A stretch of 19,543 nt of DNA, taken from PFJX01 sp964440155 (lineage in GTDB: Bacteria; Pseudomonadota; Gammaproteobacteria; Burkholderiales; Thiobacillaceae). The position numbers and the translations under genes were made by a program. Position 1 is the first letter of the stretch. Every line of letters starts with the position of its first letter. Under the pieces are notes generated by a model. That model made no database searches. It was given only the letters and a program-made list of their open reading frames with translations, and was not told where the DNA came from. The DNA is taken from NCBI GenBank assembly GCA_964440155.1, contig CAYTRH010000039.1, positions 1 through 19,543 on the forward strand, given 5' to 3'. Shown one piece after another: positions 6,061 to 13,024 of this stretch.

Positions 6061-7014
6061 TCAGCTTCGTTGCCGCAGCCAGTCCAGGTACTTGGGCACG
6101 CCCTGCTCCACGGTCATGAACTCACGCGCGTAGCCGGCCTGGCGCAGGTGACCGATGTCGGCCTGGGTATAGCTCTGATAGCGACCGCGGAGGTGTTCCG
6201 GAAACGGGATGTATTCGATCTCGCCGCGGCCATGGTAGGCGATGACCGCACGCGCGACATCGTTGAAGCTCTGCGCCCGACCGGTGCCGACGTTGAAGAT
6301 GCCGGAGACCCCCGGATGCTCCAGCAGCCACAGCTTCACCGCGATGGTGTCGTCGACATGCACGAAATCGCGTAATTGTTCGCCATCCGCATAACCGTCC
6401 GTCCCTGCGAACAGGCGCACGCGGCCGTCCTTCAGGATCTGCTGATGGAAATGGTAGGCGACGCTGGCCATACTGCCCTTGTGCTGTTCGCGCGGCCCGT
6501 ACACGTTGAAGTAACGCAATCCACACACCTGGCTGGTGAGCGCATGCTGAAAGCGGCGCAGATACTGGTCGAACAGGAACTTCGAGTAGGCGTACATGTT
6601 GAGTGGCCGCTCGTGCTCACGCCCTTCGGTGAACACCGGACCCATGCCGTAGACCGACGCCGACGAGGCGTAGATCAGCGGCGTGGCGCGTGCCTGGCAC
6701 CACAGAAACAGCAGCTTGCTGTATTCGAAGTTGTTGCGCATGACGAATTCGCCATCCCACTCCGTGGTCGAGGAACAGGCGCCTTCATGGATCACGGCGT
6801 CGATGCGGCCCAAGTCGCGGCCTTCGACCACACGTCGCAGGAATTCGTCGCGGTCCAGGTAATCGTAGATGTCGCAGTCGGCGAGATTGACGAACTTGGT
6901 GCCGTCCTTGAGATCGTCCACCACCAGGATGTCGCTGATGCCCCGCTCGTTCAGGGCCTTGACCATATTGCTGCCGATGAAGCCGGCGCCGCCGGTGACG
7001 ATGTACATACTCAT
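6061..7014 (-). CDS. hldD: ADP-L-glycero-D-manno-heptose 6-epimerase
   Basis: Inverts C6 of ADP-D-glycero-D-manno-heptose to give ADP-L-glycero-D-manno-heptose, the precursor of inner-core heptose in LPS; cytoplasmic. The 317-residue protein is full length. It is a short-chain dehydrogenase/reductase-type enzyme with NADP-binding GGAGFIGSN at residues 8-16, the HldD signature HEGACSSTTEWDGEFVMRNN, SSASVYG, and the catalytic Tyr-Lys pair in MYAYSKFLFDQYLR. RYFNVYGPREQHKGSMASV and DGEQLRDFVHVDD are also close to the E. coli enzyme. The ATG at 7012-7014 overlaps the hldE stop (ATGA); a second ATG two codons later is an alternative. It is translated after hldE, so one transcript encodes the kinase/adenylyltransferase and the epimerase. 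Confidence 0.96.
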   Translation of the reverse strand: MSMYIVTGGAGFIGSNMVKALNERGISDILVVDDLKDGTKFVNLADCDIYDYLDRDEFLRRVVEGRDLGRIDAVIHEGACSSTTEWDGEFVMRNNFEYSKLLFLWCQARATPLIYASSASVYGMGPVFTEGREHERPLNMYAYSKFLFDQYLRRFQHALTSQVCGLRYFNVYGPREQHKGSMASVAYHFHQQILKDGRVRLFAGTDGYADGEQLRDFVHVDDTIAVKLWLLEHPGVSGIFNVGTGRAQSFNDVARAVIAYHGRGEIEYIPFPEHLRGRYQSYTQADIGHLRQAGYAREFMTVEQGVPKYLDWLRQRS

Positions 7015-8435
7015 CCTTTCCTGATGGTTTCGATCATCCGGGTGGTGGAATGGCCGTCGACGAAGTCGAGCACCCGGACTTCGCCGCCGGCGCGGGTGAC
7101 ACAGGTGCCGCCAGCGATGTCCTCGACGCGGTAGTCACCCCCCTTGACCAGCACGTCCGGCAGCAGCCGGCAGATCAGACGCTCCGGCGTGTCCTCAGCG
7201 AACGGCACCACCCAGTCCACTGCTGCCAGGGCCGCCAGTACCGTGGCGCGCGCGCCCAGCGGATTGACCGGCCGGCCCTTGCCTTTCAGACGGCGCACCG
7301 AGTCGTCGTCATTGACCGCGACGATCAGCCGGTCGCCCAGTGCACGGGCTTGCTGCAGGTAGCCGACATGGCCGGCATGCAAGATGTCGAAACAGCCGTT
7401 GGTCATAACGATGCGTTCACCGGCGGCGCGCGCACGAGCCATCAGCGACACCAGTTCGTCCTCGCCGACCACGCCACGGGAAATGGGCAGGTGCTCCTCC
7501 ATGGCTGCGACCAGTTCGGCCGGCGACACCGTGGCCGTGCCCAGCTTGCCGACCACCACGCCGGCGGCGAGGTTGGACAGGGCCACGGCATCGCGCATGG
7601 TCTCGCCGGCCGCCAGCGCCGCGGCGAGCACCGCAACCACGGTATCGCCGGCGCCGGTGACGTCGTACACCTCGCGTGCGCGCGTGGGCAGGTGCACCGG
7701 TGCATGGCCCCGTTCCAACAGCGTCATGCCCTTCTCGCTGCGCGTGACCAGCAGCGCGGTGAGCGCCAGGTCGTCACGCAGATGTTCGCCTTTGCTCACC
7801 AGGTCGGCATCATCCGCCACCGGCCCGACCACCGCCTCGAACTCGCTCTGGTTGGGCGTGAGCAGCGTGGCGCCACGGTAGCGCACGAAATCCCGTCCCT
7901 TGGGGTCCACCACCACCGGCAGTCCGCGCCCGCGTGCGGCGCCGATCAACGCCGATGCCTGGCGCAATGCCCCTTTGGCATAGTCGGACAGCACTACCGC
8001 ATCCACATCCGGCAACACGTCCTCGAAGCGACTGGTGATACCGTTGCCGTCGCAGGCGCCAAAGCCATCCTCGAAATCCAGCCGGATCAACTGCTGATGC
8101 CGCGACAGCACGCGCAGCTTGGTGATGGTGCGGCTGCCGGGCACGCGGGCGAAAGCGCAACGCACGCCGCTGGCCGTCAGGCGTTCGGCAAGCAGGGAGG
8201 CCTCGGCGTCCTCGCCGACCAGGCCGACCAGCGTCGCCTGTGCGCCCAGCGCGGCCGCATTCAGCGCGACGTTGCCGGCGCCGCCCGCGCGATACTCATC
8301 GCCTTCGACTTTCACCACGGGGACCGGGGCTTCGGGCGAGATGCGGCCGGCGGGCCCTTGCCAATAGCGATCGAGCATCACATCGCCTGCGACGAGGACG
8401 CGCGCTTTCGAGAAATCCGGTAGCTTGAGGTGCAT
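7011..8435 (-). CDS. hldE: Bifunctional heptose-7-phosphate kinase / heptose-1-phosphate adenylyltransferase
   Basis: Phosphorylates D-glycero-beta-D-manno-heptose 7-phosphate at C1 and, after GmhB removes the 7-phosphate, transfers AMP to make ADP-heptose. It has 474 residues (E. coli 477). The N-terminal ribokinase-like domain starts ARVLVAGDVMLDRYW and includes RISPEAPVPVVKV, GGAGNVALNAAALGA and the catalytic-base motif DVTGAGDT near residue 265. The C-terminal nucleotidyltransferase domain starts near residue 340 with VMTNGCFDILHAGHVGYLQ, the HxGH motif, and ends with VKGGDYRVEDIAGG. The ATG at 8433-8435 was chosen because it matches the E. coli N terminus; an upstream in-frame extension to 8534 has no family similarity. 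gmhA and gmhB are not in this window. Confidence 0.96.
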   Translation of the reverse strand: MHLKLPDFSKARVLVAGDVMLDRYWQGPAGRISPEAPVPVVKVEGDEYRAGGAGNVALNAAALGAQATLVGLVGEDAEASLLAERLTASGVRCAFARVPGSRTITKLRVLSRHQQLIRLDFEDGFGACDGNGITSRFEDVLPDVDAVVLSDYAKGALRQASALIGAARGRGLPVVVDPKGRDFVRYRGATLLTPNQSEFEAVVGPVADDADLVSKGEHLRDDLALTALLVTRSEKGMTLLERGHAPVHLPTRAREVYDVTGAGDTVVAVLAAALAAGETMRDAVALSNLAAGVVVGKLGTATVSPAELVAAMEEHLPISRGVVGEDELVSLMARARAAGERIVMTNGCFDILHAGHVGYLQQARALGDRLIVAVNDDDSVRRLKGKGRPVNPLGARATVLAALAAVDWVVPFAEDTPERLICRLLPDVLVKGGDYRVEDIAGGTCVTRAGGEVRVLDFVDGHSTTRMIETIRKG

Positions 8436-8463
8436 GGCGTCGCTGGAGAGGAGGCTGCGGCGG

Positions 8464-8469
8464 ATTCTA
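8464..8469 (-). promoter_or_regulatory. Candidate -10 element for hldE
   Basis: TAGAAT on the minus strand (five of six matches), 28 nt before the hldE ATG. No good -35 is visible at 16-18 bp, where a strong hairpin sits instead, so this is tentative. Confidence 0.25.
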
Positions 8470-8479
8470 CTTGAGGCCC

Positions 8480-8509
8480 GGCGCCCGATGGCCGTGGCCG
8501 CGGGGCGCC
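8480..8509. terminator. GC-rich inverted repeat between the sigma-54 regulator and hldE
   Basis: GGCGCCC (8480-8486) and GGGCGCC (8503-8509) form a perfect 7-bp stem; the 16-nt loop contains a smaller GGCC/GGCC pairing. It lies in the 177-bp gap after the regulator. There is no T-run, so it may be a weak terminator or just structure. Confidence 0.3.
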
Positions 8510-8522
8510 TGCGGAAGCCGAT

Positions 8523-8545
8523 CGTGGCAGGCACGACCTACCACG
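8523..8545. repeat. Hairpin repeat in the regulator-hldE gap
   Basis: CGTGGCAGG (8523-8531) and CCTACCACG (8537-8545) pair over 9 bp with one mismatch around the loop CACGA. It may be a REP-type element or part of the transcription end of the regulator gene. Confidence 0.35.
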
Positions 8546-8612
8546 GACTGCCGGCGCCAAGGCCGTGTCGCTTGCGTTCGCATCGCCGCCCGGACCACCC
8601 GCATGCTTCGTC

Positions 8613-9608
8613 TCAGCCGTTGCGGAAGCGCTCCGGTTCGATGCGGTGTTTCTTCAGCAGCTTGCCCAATGCACGCCGCTCCTTGCCGGCCAGGCGTGCA
8701 GCCTGGGTGACGTTGCCGGCGCTCTCGCGCATCAGGCGGGTCAGGTGATCGATCTCGAACGCCTCCAGGGTATGGCGTTTGGCTTCGTTGAAATTCAGCG
8801 TGACACGGCCCGACCGGCGTCGCTCCGGCAGGCATCGCCGATCGGTGTTGGGCGGCGCCGGGCGGATCAGCACGTGTTCATCCTCGCCCAGCAGGAATGC
8901 CCGCTGGATACGGTTCTGCAGTTCGCGGATGTTGCCGGGCCAGGGCTGAACCCGCAGCCAGGCGATGGTATCGCCGTGCAGTTCGCGATACGGCAGGCCG
9001 TAACGGCTGGCCGCCTCGGCGATGAAATGCCGCGCCAGCAGTACCACGTCGTCATCGCGCGCGCGCAGCGGCGGAACCTCCAGTTCCATGACGTTGAGGC
9101 GGTAATGCAGATCGGCGCGGAACAGGTCGCGCCGCACCAGTTCATGCAGGTCGCGGTTGCTGGCGGCGAGCAGGCGCACGTTGGCCTTGCGCTCGGCGCC
9201 GCCGCCGAGCGGCCGATAGACACCGTCCTGCAAAAAGCGCAGCAGGCTGACCTGCGCTTTCAAGGACAGCGCATCGATTTCGTCCAGGAACAGCGTGCCG
9301 CCTTCGGCCTGGGCGATCAGGCCGGGCTGGCTGTCGCGCGCGTCGGTGTAGGCGCCGCGGCTGTGGCCGAACAGTTCGTTCTCGACCAGGTGGTCGGGCA
9401 GCGCGCCACAGTTGACCGGCACGAAGGGCTTGTCGTTGCGCCGGCCGAGATAGTGGATGGCGCGCGCGGCGAGTTCCTTGCCGCTGCCAGTCTCACCCAG
9501 GATCAGCACGTTGGCATCGTAGCGCGCGATCTTGCGCAACCGGGATGTCATCTCGCGGAACGCCGGCGATTCGCCGATCAGTCCGTTGATTCGCGCGTGT
9601 TCCGTCAT
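8613..9608 (-). CDS. Sigma-54-dependent transcriptional activator without sensory domain
   Basis: A 331-residue AAA+ enhancer-binding protein predicted to remodel sigma-54 RNA polymerase. It starts almost directly with the AAA+ domain (GLIGESPAF at 10-17). Walker A GETGSGKE is at 38-45 and Walker B GGTLFLDE at 103-110. RNVME-type helices, RADLHYRLNVMELEVPPLR, and the sensor II segment WPGNIRELQNRI follow. The sigma-54 contact loop reads GAYTDA (85-90) in place of GAFTGA. The C terminus carries a Fis-like helix-turn-helix (SAGNVTQAARLAGKERRALG). There is no receiver, PAS or GAF domain, and the length is like that of PspF, which is controlled by a partner protein. The ATG at 9606-9608 is chosen for its strong GAGGAGG ribosome site; a longer frame to 9788 overlaps kpsC. 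Its target genes are unknown; the surrounding polysaccharide and heptose genes are candidates. Confidence 0.88.
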   Translation of the reverse strand: MTEHARINGLIGESPAFREMTSRLRKIARYDANVLILGETGSGKELAARAIHYLGRRNDKPFVPVNCGALPDHLVENELFGHSRGAYTDARDSQPGLIAQAEGGTLFLDEIDALSLKAQVSLLRFLQDGVYRPLGGGAERKANVRLLAASNRDLHELVRRDLFRADLHYRLNVMELEVPPLRARDDDVVLLARHFIAEAASRYGLPYRELHGDTIAWLRVQPWPGNIRELQNRIQRAFLLGEDEHVLIRPAPPNTDRRCLPERRRSGRVTLNFNEAKRHTLEAFEIDHLTRLMRESAGNVTQAARLAGKERRALGKLLKKHRIEPERFRNG

Positions 9609-9613
9609 GCCAT

Positions 9614-9620
9614 CCTCCTC
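9614..9620 (-). promoter_or_regulatory. Shine-Dalgarno fixing the start of the sigma-54 activator
   Basis: GAGGAGG on the minus strand, 5 nt before the ATG at 9606-9608. It is the reason for rejecting the longer frame that begins inside kpsC. Confidence 0.75.
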
Positions 9621-9663
9621 GTTGGTTATCCACGCCGGCCTTCGGACCGTATCGGGAGTCTTC

Positions 9664-9692
9664 ACCCTAGCAAATTCGTGCCGGCTCGTCAG
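9664..9692 (-). promoter_or_regulatory. Candidate sigma-70 promoter of the sigma-54 activator
   Basis: On the minus strand CTGACG (9687-9692), a 17-bp spacer and TAGGGT (9664-9669), the latter preceded by TGC as in an extended -10. The predicted start is near 9657, about 50 nt before the ATG. It suggests the regulator is transcribed separately from kpsC. Confidence 0.4.
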
Positions 9693-9700
9693 CCTCGGAT

Positions 9701-9734
9701 ACCGCGCTTGCGGTGGCGCCGGTTCAGCGCCACC
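9701..9734. terminator. Tandem hairpins spanning the kpsC stop codon
   Basis: GGTGGCGC (9712-9719) and GCGCCACC (9727-9734) form a perfect 8-bp stem whose 7-nt loop contains the kpsC stop. A smaller overlapping stem, ACCGC (9701-9705) / GCGGT (9710-9714), lies next to it. No T-run follows on the minus strand. It may end or protect the 3' end of the polysaccharide operon mRNA. Confidence 0.35.
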
Positions 9735-11814
9735 AGGCATTAAGCCAGTGCCAGGTCTTGCGTAACTGACGGCGCGCATAGCCGTCACGTAACTGCGTCA
9801 GCGTGCCTTGGGCGTGCATGGCATCGCGCGTGGCGACGATGCGGCGGAGTACCGCGTCGCAGGTGGTGTAGCCGCGCAGGCGCGCATCCCAATAGACCGG
9901 GTAGTGCAACAGCACGCCGGCCACCAGTTCATCCAGGGTCAGGCGGCGGTGTCGGCGCGCAAATGCAACGCCGTCGACCATGATGTCCTCGGTCAACCCC
10001 CACCCGGCATAGAACGGCTGGCCGTACACCACCACGCGCTTGCCGCGCAACAATGCGTCGAAGCCGGTGAGCGAGGTCATGGTGTGCACCACATCGCTGG
10101 CATCGATGCAGGCGAGCACGGATCGTTGGGTCTCGATGTGATCGGCATACGTCAGTGCCGTCCGATGAGCCAGTCGGCCGGCGCGGTTGCCGGAACTGAC
10201 ATCGGGATGGGGCTTGTACACCAGGAAAGCGTCGGGATGTGCCTGGCGGGCCGCGCGTAGCAGCGCCAGGTTGCTGGCGACTTCGCCACAGCCCAGACGG
10301 ATGGAGGCATCGTCCTCGACCTGGCCGGGTACCAGCACGACCAGCGCGTGGCCATGGTACCGGCGGGCAGCCTGCGGCAACTCCAGGTTGTACTTGGTGA
10401 TGCCGTGACGGACGATGTATTCGCGTACCGCGCGAGCGCGCGCCAGCTCGTCGGCGGCAAATTCATGGGTGTTGAGCAGATGTTCGAGGTCTGATGGGTG
10501 CGCAGGGTCGAAATAGATACCACGCGTGTCGAATACCAACGACAGCGGCGGCACCAGATCCGAGCCCAACCCCACGGAGCGGACGAAACCGTCTTCCATG
10601 CGCACGATGCCGGCACAAGTGCGTCCGGCCAGCGTTCGCACTGCCGGCGCGGGCTCGCCGCCCCAGACGATCAGACGGTCGCCCGGCTGCGGATCGAGTT
10701 CCGCAGCGGTTTGGGCGTTACGCGCGAACAGCGGTTGCTGGCCGTGCGCCGACGTCAGCATCGGCTTGACCACCTGCCGACGCAGGTGGTTGAAACCGAC
10801 GCAGATGGTGCGGCCCGGCCATCGCGCCGCCATGGAGCGCTGGCGTTCCAGCCAGTCCAGCACGTCGAACAGCGTGCCGCGCGTGTGGCTGAGCGGATCC
10901 AGGTAGCGTGCGTAGCGGAAGTAAGCCGCGGCGAACAGCTCGAGCGTCGAGCGACGCCGCGTGCGTCTGGAGCAGACCTGGCGATCATCGGTGGCGCCCC
11001 AGCCGGCGTACCAGGGTAGACCGAAGCAGGTCACGGGTTTGTCGGCCAGCAGTGCTTCGAAGCCCAGCGTGGATGTGACCACGTAAACGTGGTCCATGTG
11101 TTCGATCAGACTGAGCGGGTTGATCACCTCGCGCCAGACGCGCGTGTTCGCGTCCGGCGTGACCTGCGTGAGGTAGCCGCGCTTGCGCCCGGAGCTGACT
11201 TCCGGGTGAGTCTTGACGTGGATGATCGCGTCCGGGTGCTCGGCGCGTGCGGCGGCCAGCATTGCGCTGAACGTGTCCGCCTCCGCGCCGCCCAGGCTGA
11301 CGCTGAGATCGCCGAACGTCTGGTCCACGACCAGTACGTTGCGCCGTGTCATGTCCAGTTCGCCGCGCCAATCCGGTGCGTGGTTGTACTTGCTCAGACG
11401 CAGCGTCAGTATGCGGCGGCGCGCGTGCTCCACGTCCCCGGCGACGTCCGCGAGCAAATCTTGGCCCGAGTTCAGCAGGTCTTCCAGCGCGGAAGGTCGG
11501 GTGCTGTCATAGTAGATGCCGACCGCATCGACCACCAGCGACAGCGGCGGATGCCGATCACCGGTACCGTAGGAGCGCAAAAAGCCGTCCTCCAGCCGGA
11601 TGACCGGGCAACCGAGGCGGTGCGCCGTCCGTTCCACGCGCTGCGTCGAGGGCTTACGTCCCCAGGCCAGCAGGGCGTCGGGTACGGCGCGCGACCACGG
11701 CCACCAGCGTGCCACCGGTGCTTCCAGCAGGGCGGCGTAGATGTCCAGATCGCGCATGCCGTGGGACATGACGCCGAGGAACGGCGATGAACGGGGTGCG
11801 GCCATCGGTGACAT
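9724..11814 (-). CDS. kpsC: Capsule poly-Kdo linker glycosyltransferase, KpsC type (two modules)
   Basis: KpsC adds alternating beta-Kdo residues to a lysophosphatidylglycerol-Kdo primer made by KpsS, forming the linker that carries ABC-transporter-dependent capsules; it works at the cytoplasmic face. The 696-residue protein contains two related Kdo-transferase modules. Repeated landmarks are LEDGFLRSYGTG (from residue 74) and MEDGFVRSVGLG (from 406), THPEVSSG (His203) and PHPDVSSG (His536), TSTLGFEALLADKP and TSLTGFDALLRGKR, then GLPWYAGWG and GQPFYAGWG. The spacing between modules is constant at 332-333 residues. In the family, the N module (GT99) and C module (GT107) form different beta-Kdo linkages. 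Length is close to E. coli KpsC. The ATG at 11814 is used; nearby in-frame ATGs are possible. It is separated from the upstream glycosyltransferase by 163 bp with no recognisable gene or clear promoter. kpsS and kpsMT-type genes are not in the window. Confidence 0.93.
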   Translation of the reverse strand: MSPMAAPRSSPFLGVMSHGMRDLDIYAALLEAPVARWWPWSRAVPDALLAWGRKPSTQRVERTAHRLGCPVIRLEDGFLRSYGTGDRHPPLSLVVDAVGIYYDSTRPSALEDLLNSGQDLLADVAGDVEHARRRILTLRLSKYNHAPDWRGELDMTRRNVLVVDQTFGDLSVSLGGAEADTFSAMLAAARAEHPDAIIHVKTHPEVSSGRKRGYLTQVTPDANTRVWREVINPLSLIEHMDHVYVVTSTLGFEALLADKPVTCFGLPWYAGWGATDDRQVCSRRTRRRSTLELFAAAYFRYARYLDPLSHTRGTLFDVLDWLERQRSMAARWPGRTICVGFNHLRRQVVKPMLTSAHGQQPLFARNAQTAAELDPQPGDRLIVWGGEPAPAVRTLAGRTCAGIVRMEDGFVRSVGLGSDLVPPLSLVFDTRGIYFDPAHPSDLEHLLNTHEFAADELARARAVREYIVRHGITKYNLELPQAARRYHGHALVVLVPGQVEDDASIRLGCGEVASNLALLRAARQAHPDAFLVYKPHPDVSSGNRAGRLAHRTALTYADHIETQRSVLACIDASDVVHTMTSLTGFDALLRGKRVVVYGQPFYAGWGLTEDIMVDGVAFARRHRRLTLDELVAGVLLHYPVYWDARLRGYTTCDAVLRRIVATRDAMHAQGTLTQLRDGYARRQLRKTWHWLNAWWR

Positions 11815-11977
11815 GGGTCTGTTTGCTGCCCGGTCAGCCCTGAACAGGATATGCCGCGGGTGTCGCGGGCTTCACCGCAGCCTGCTGAGCCGCAAGCATC
11901 GAGATTGCCTGCGGCGCGGTTGCGACGGCTGCCATGGCACCATGCGTGCTTGATTTCCAAGGCGCCCCGCGTCCCAT

Positions 11978-13024
11978 TTATGCTCGCAGCCAGCCGACCG
12001 GTGAGTTCATCGCCGCTCGTCGCGTCTCGTCGAGCCACTGGGCCATGAGCTGGTAGCGTCGTTGCCGTGCCGTATCGTCGGTGAGCAGTGCGACCACCCC
12101 GTTGCTCCAGGCTTCTGCGTCATCGTCGGCGAACACAGCGCCGCTGTCGTTCAGCGCTGAGGCATACGGTGCGCGGCGGGCAAACAGGCCGACCGCGCCG
12201 CAATGTGCGATATCGAATGCCTTGACGTGGGCGCGCGCCGCATTGAAATGCCCGGGCAGCAGCGGTGCGACACCGACGGCAATCTCTGCGTGGTCGCAAT
12301 GGCGCTGATAGTCCGGCCAGGACAGCGGCGGCAGTACCTGTACCCGCGGAATGCCAGCCAGCAGACGACGCACATGCGCACCTCCCATGATCTCGAATAC
12401 GGCGTCAGGGACGCGTGCCTGAACTTCGGCGATCACGGGGCGCAGCCAGCGCATTTCATGCATGTGTGCGCGTGTACCGTGGTAGCACCAGCGCCGGCAA
12501 CCGGCCGGGGCCGCGGCGCGCGGCGGGAACGGATGCAGCGGGGGCAGGGTGCGCGCACCCCAGCGGCAATAGCGTTGTTGCAGCGTGTCGGTGGACACCC
12601 ACAGCCGGTCACAGACCCGCATCAGCAAATCCGCGACGTACGCGAAACGCGCACTGGTGCGCATGCGGTAATCCAGCGGCAATTCCCGACAGCGCCACGC
12701 GGTGGGAAGGTCATCGTCCATGAGGAAAGCCACGCCACTCCAGCGTGCGGCTTCTGTCGCGATGAAACGCAGCCAGCGCCGGGCAGCGTGGCGCACGATG
12801 ATGATCTGCGTACCGTGCGGCAGCAGGTGGGCCGCTTGGTCGTCCCATACGCGGGAATCGAAACGCAGCACCCTGACGGTGGCATCCAGGCGCGGCGTGA
12901 CATAGAAATCCACGGTGGGGATGTCGCCCGGCGCGAGAATCGCGACACAACTCGGGCACTCGGTCCGGTAACGCGCGCAAAACGGTTCTCGGCGGAAATC
13001 GACGTCAGCCGGCGCGCCGCTCAT
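11978..13024 (-). CDS. Putative glycosyltransferase (GT-B-like) of the polysaccharide locus
   Basis: A 348-residue soluble protein whose C-terminal half looks like a GT-B sugar-nucleotide-binding domain. WCYHGTRAHMHEMRWLRPVI starts a Rossmann-type unit, VFEIMGGAHVRRLLAGIPRV and VQVLPPLSWPDYQ follow, and HVKAFDIAHCGAVGLFARRAPY resembles the donor-binding segment of group 1 glycosyltransferases. The N-terminal half contains FLMDDDLPTAW and VCDRLWVSTD, seen in related locus proteins. Donor and acceptor are unknown. The start is the ATG at 13022-13024, overlapping the stop of the preceding GT2 gene as ATGA; an in-frame extension to 13129 would lie entirely inside that gene. It is unlikely to be a processive enzyme because no membrane segment is seen. 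Confidence 0.6.
   Translation of the reverse strand: MSGAPADVDFRREPFCARYRTECPSCVAILAPGDIPTVDFYVTPRLDATVRVLRFDSRVWDDQAAHLLPHGTQIIIVRHAARRWLRFIATEAARWSGVAFLMDDDLPTAWRCRELPLDYRMRTSARFAYVADLLMRVCDRLWVSTDTLQQRYCRWGARTLPPLHPFPPRAAAPAGCRRWCYHGTRAHMHEMRWLRPVIAEVQARVPDAVFEIMGGAHVRRLLAGIPRVQVLPPLSWPDYQRHCDHAEIAVGVAPLLPGHFNAARAHVKAFDIAHCGAVGLFARRAPYASALNDSGAVFADDDAEAWSNGVVALLTDDTARQRRYQLMAQWLDETRRAAMNSPVGWLRA

Noticed and set aside
7050..8423. Long plus-strand open frame opposite hldE (457 codons)
   Set aside because: It is an antisense shadow of a well-supported hldE in GC-rich DNA; its translation is rich in His, Gln and Arg and shows no domain.
8436..8534. N-terminal extension of hldE
   Set aside because: The upstream 33 codons are Arg-rich, lack family similarity and cover the hairpin region; the ATG at 8435 matches the E. 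coli start.
8565..9743. Long plus-strand open frame opposite the sigma-54 activator
   Set aside because: Antisense shadow; the minus strand carries complete AAA+ motifs and a strong ribosome site.
9609..9788. N-terminal extension of the sigma-54 activator into kpsC
   Set aside because: The longer frame lacks any domain, overlaps the kpsC 3' end and ignores the GAGGAGG site before the ATG at 9608.
11472..12038. Minus-strand frame between kpsC and the glycosyltransferase (188 codons)
   Set aside because: Most of it lies in a different frame of kpsC and its composition is Arg/Ser/Cys-rich, as expected for a shadow.
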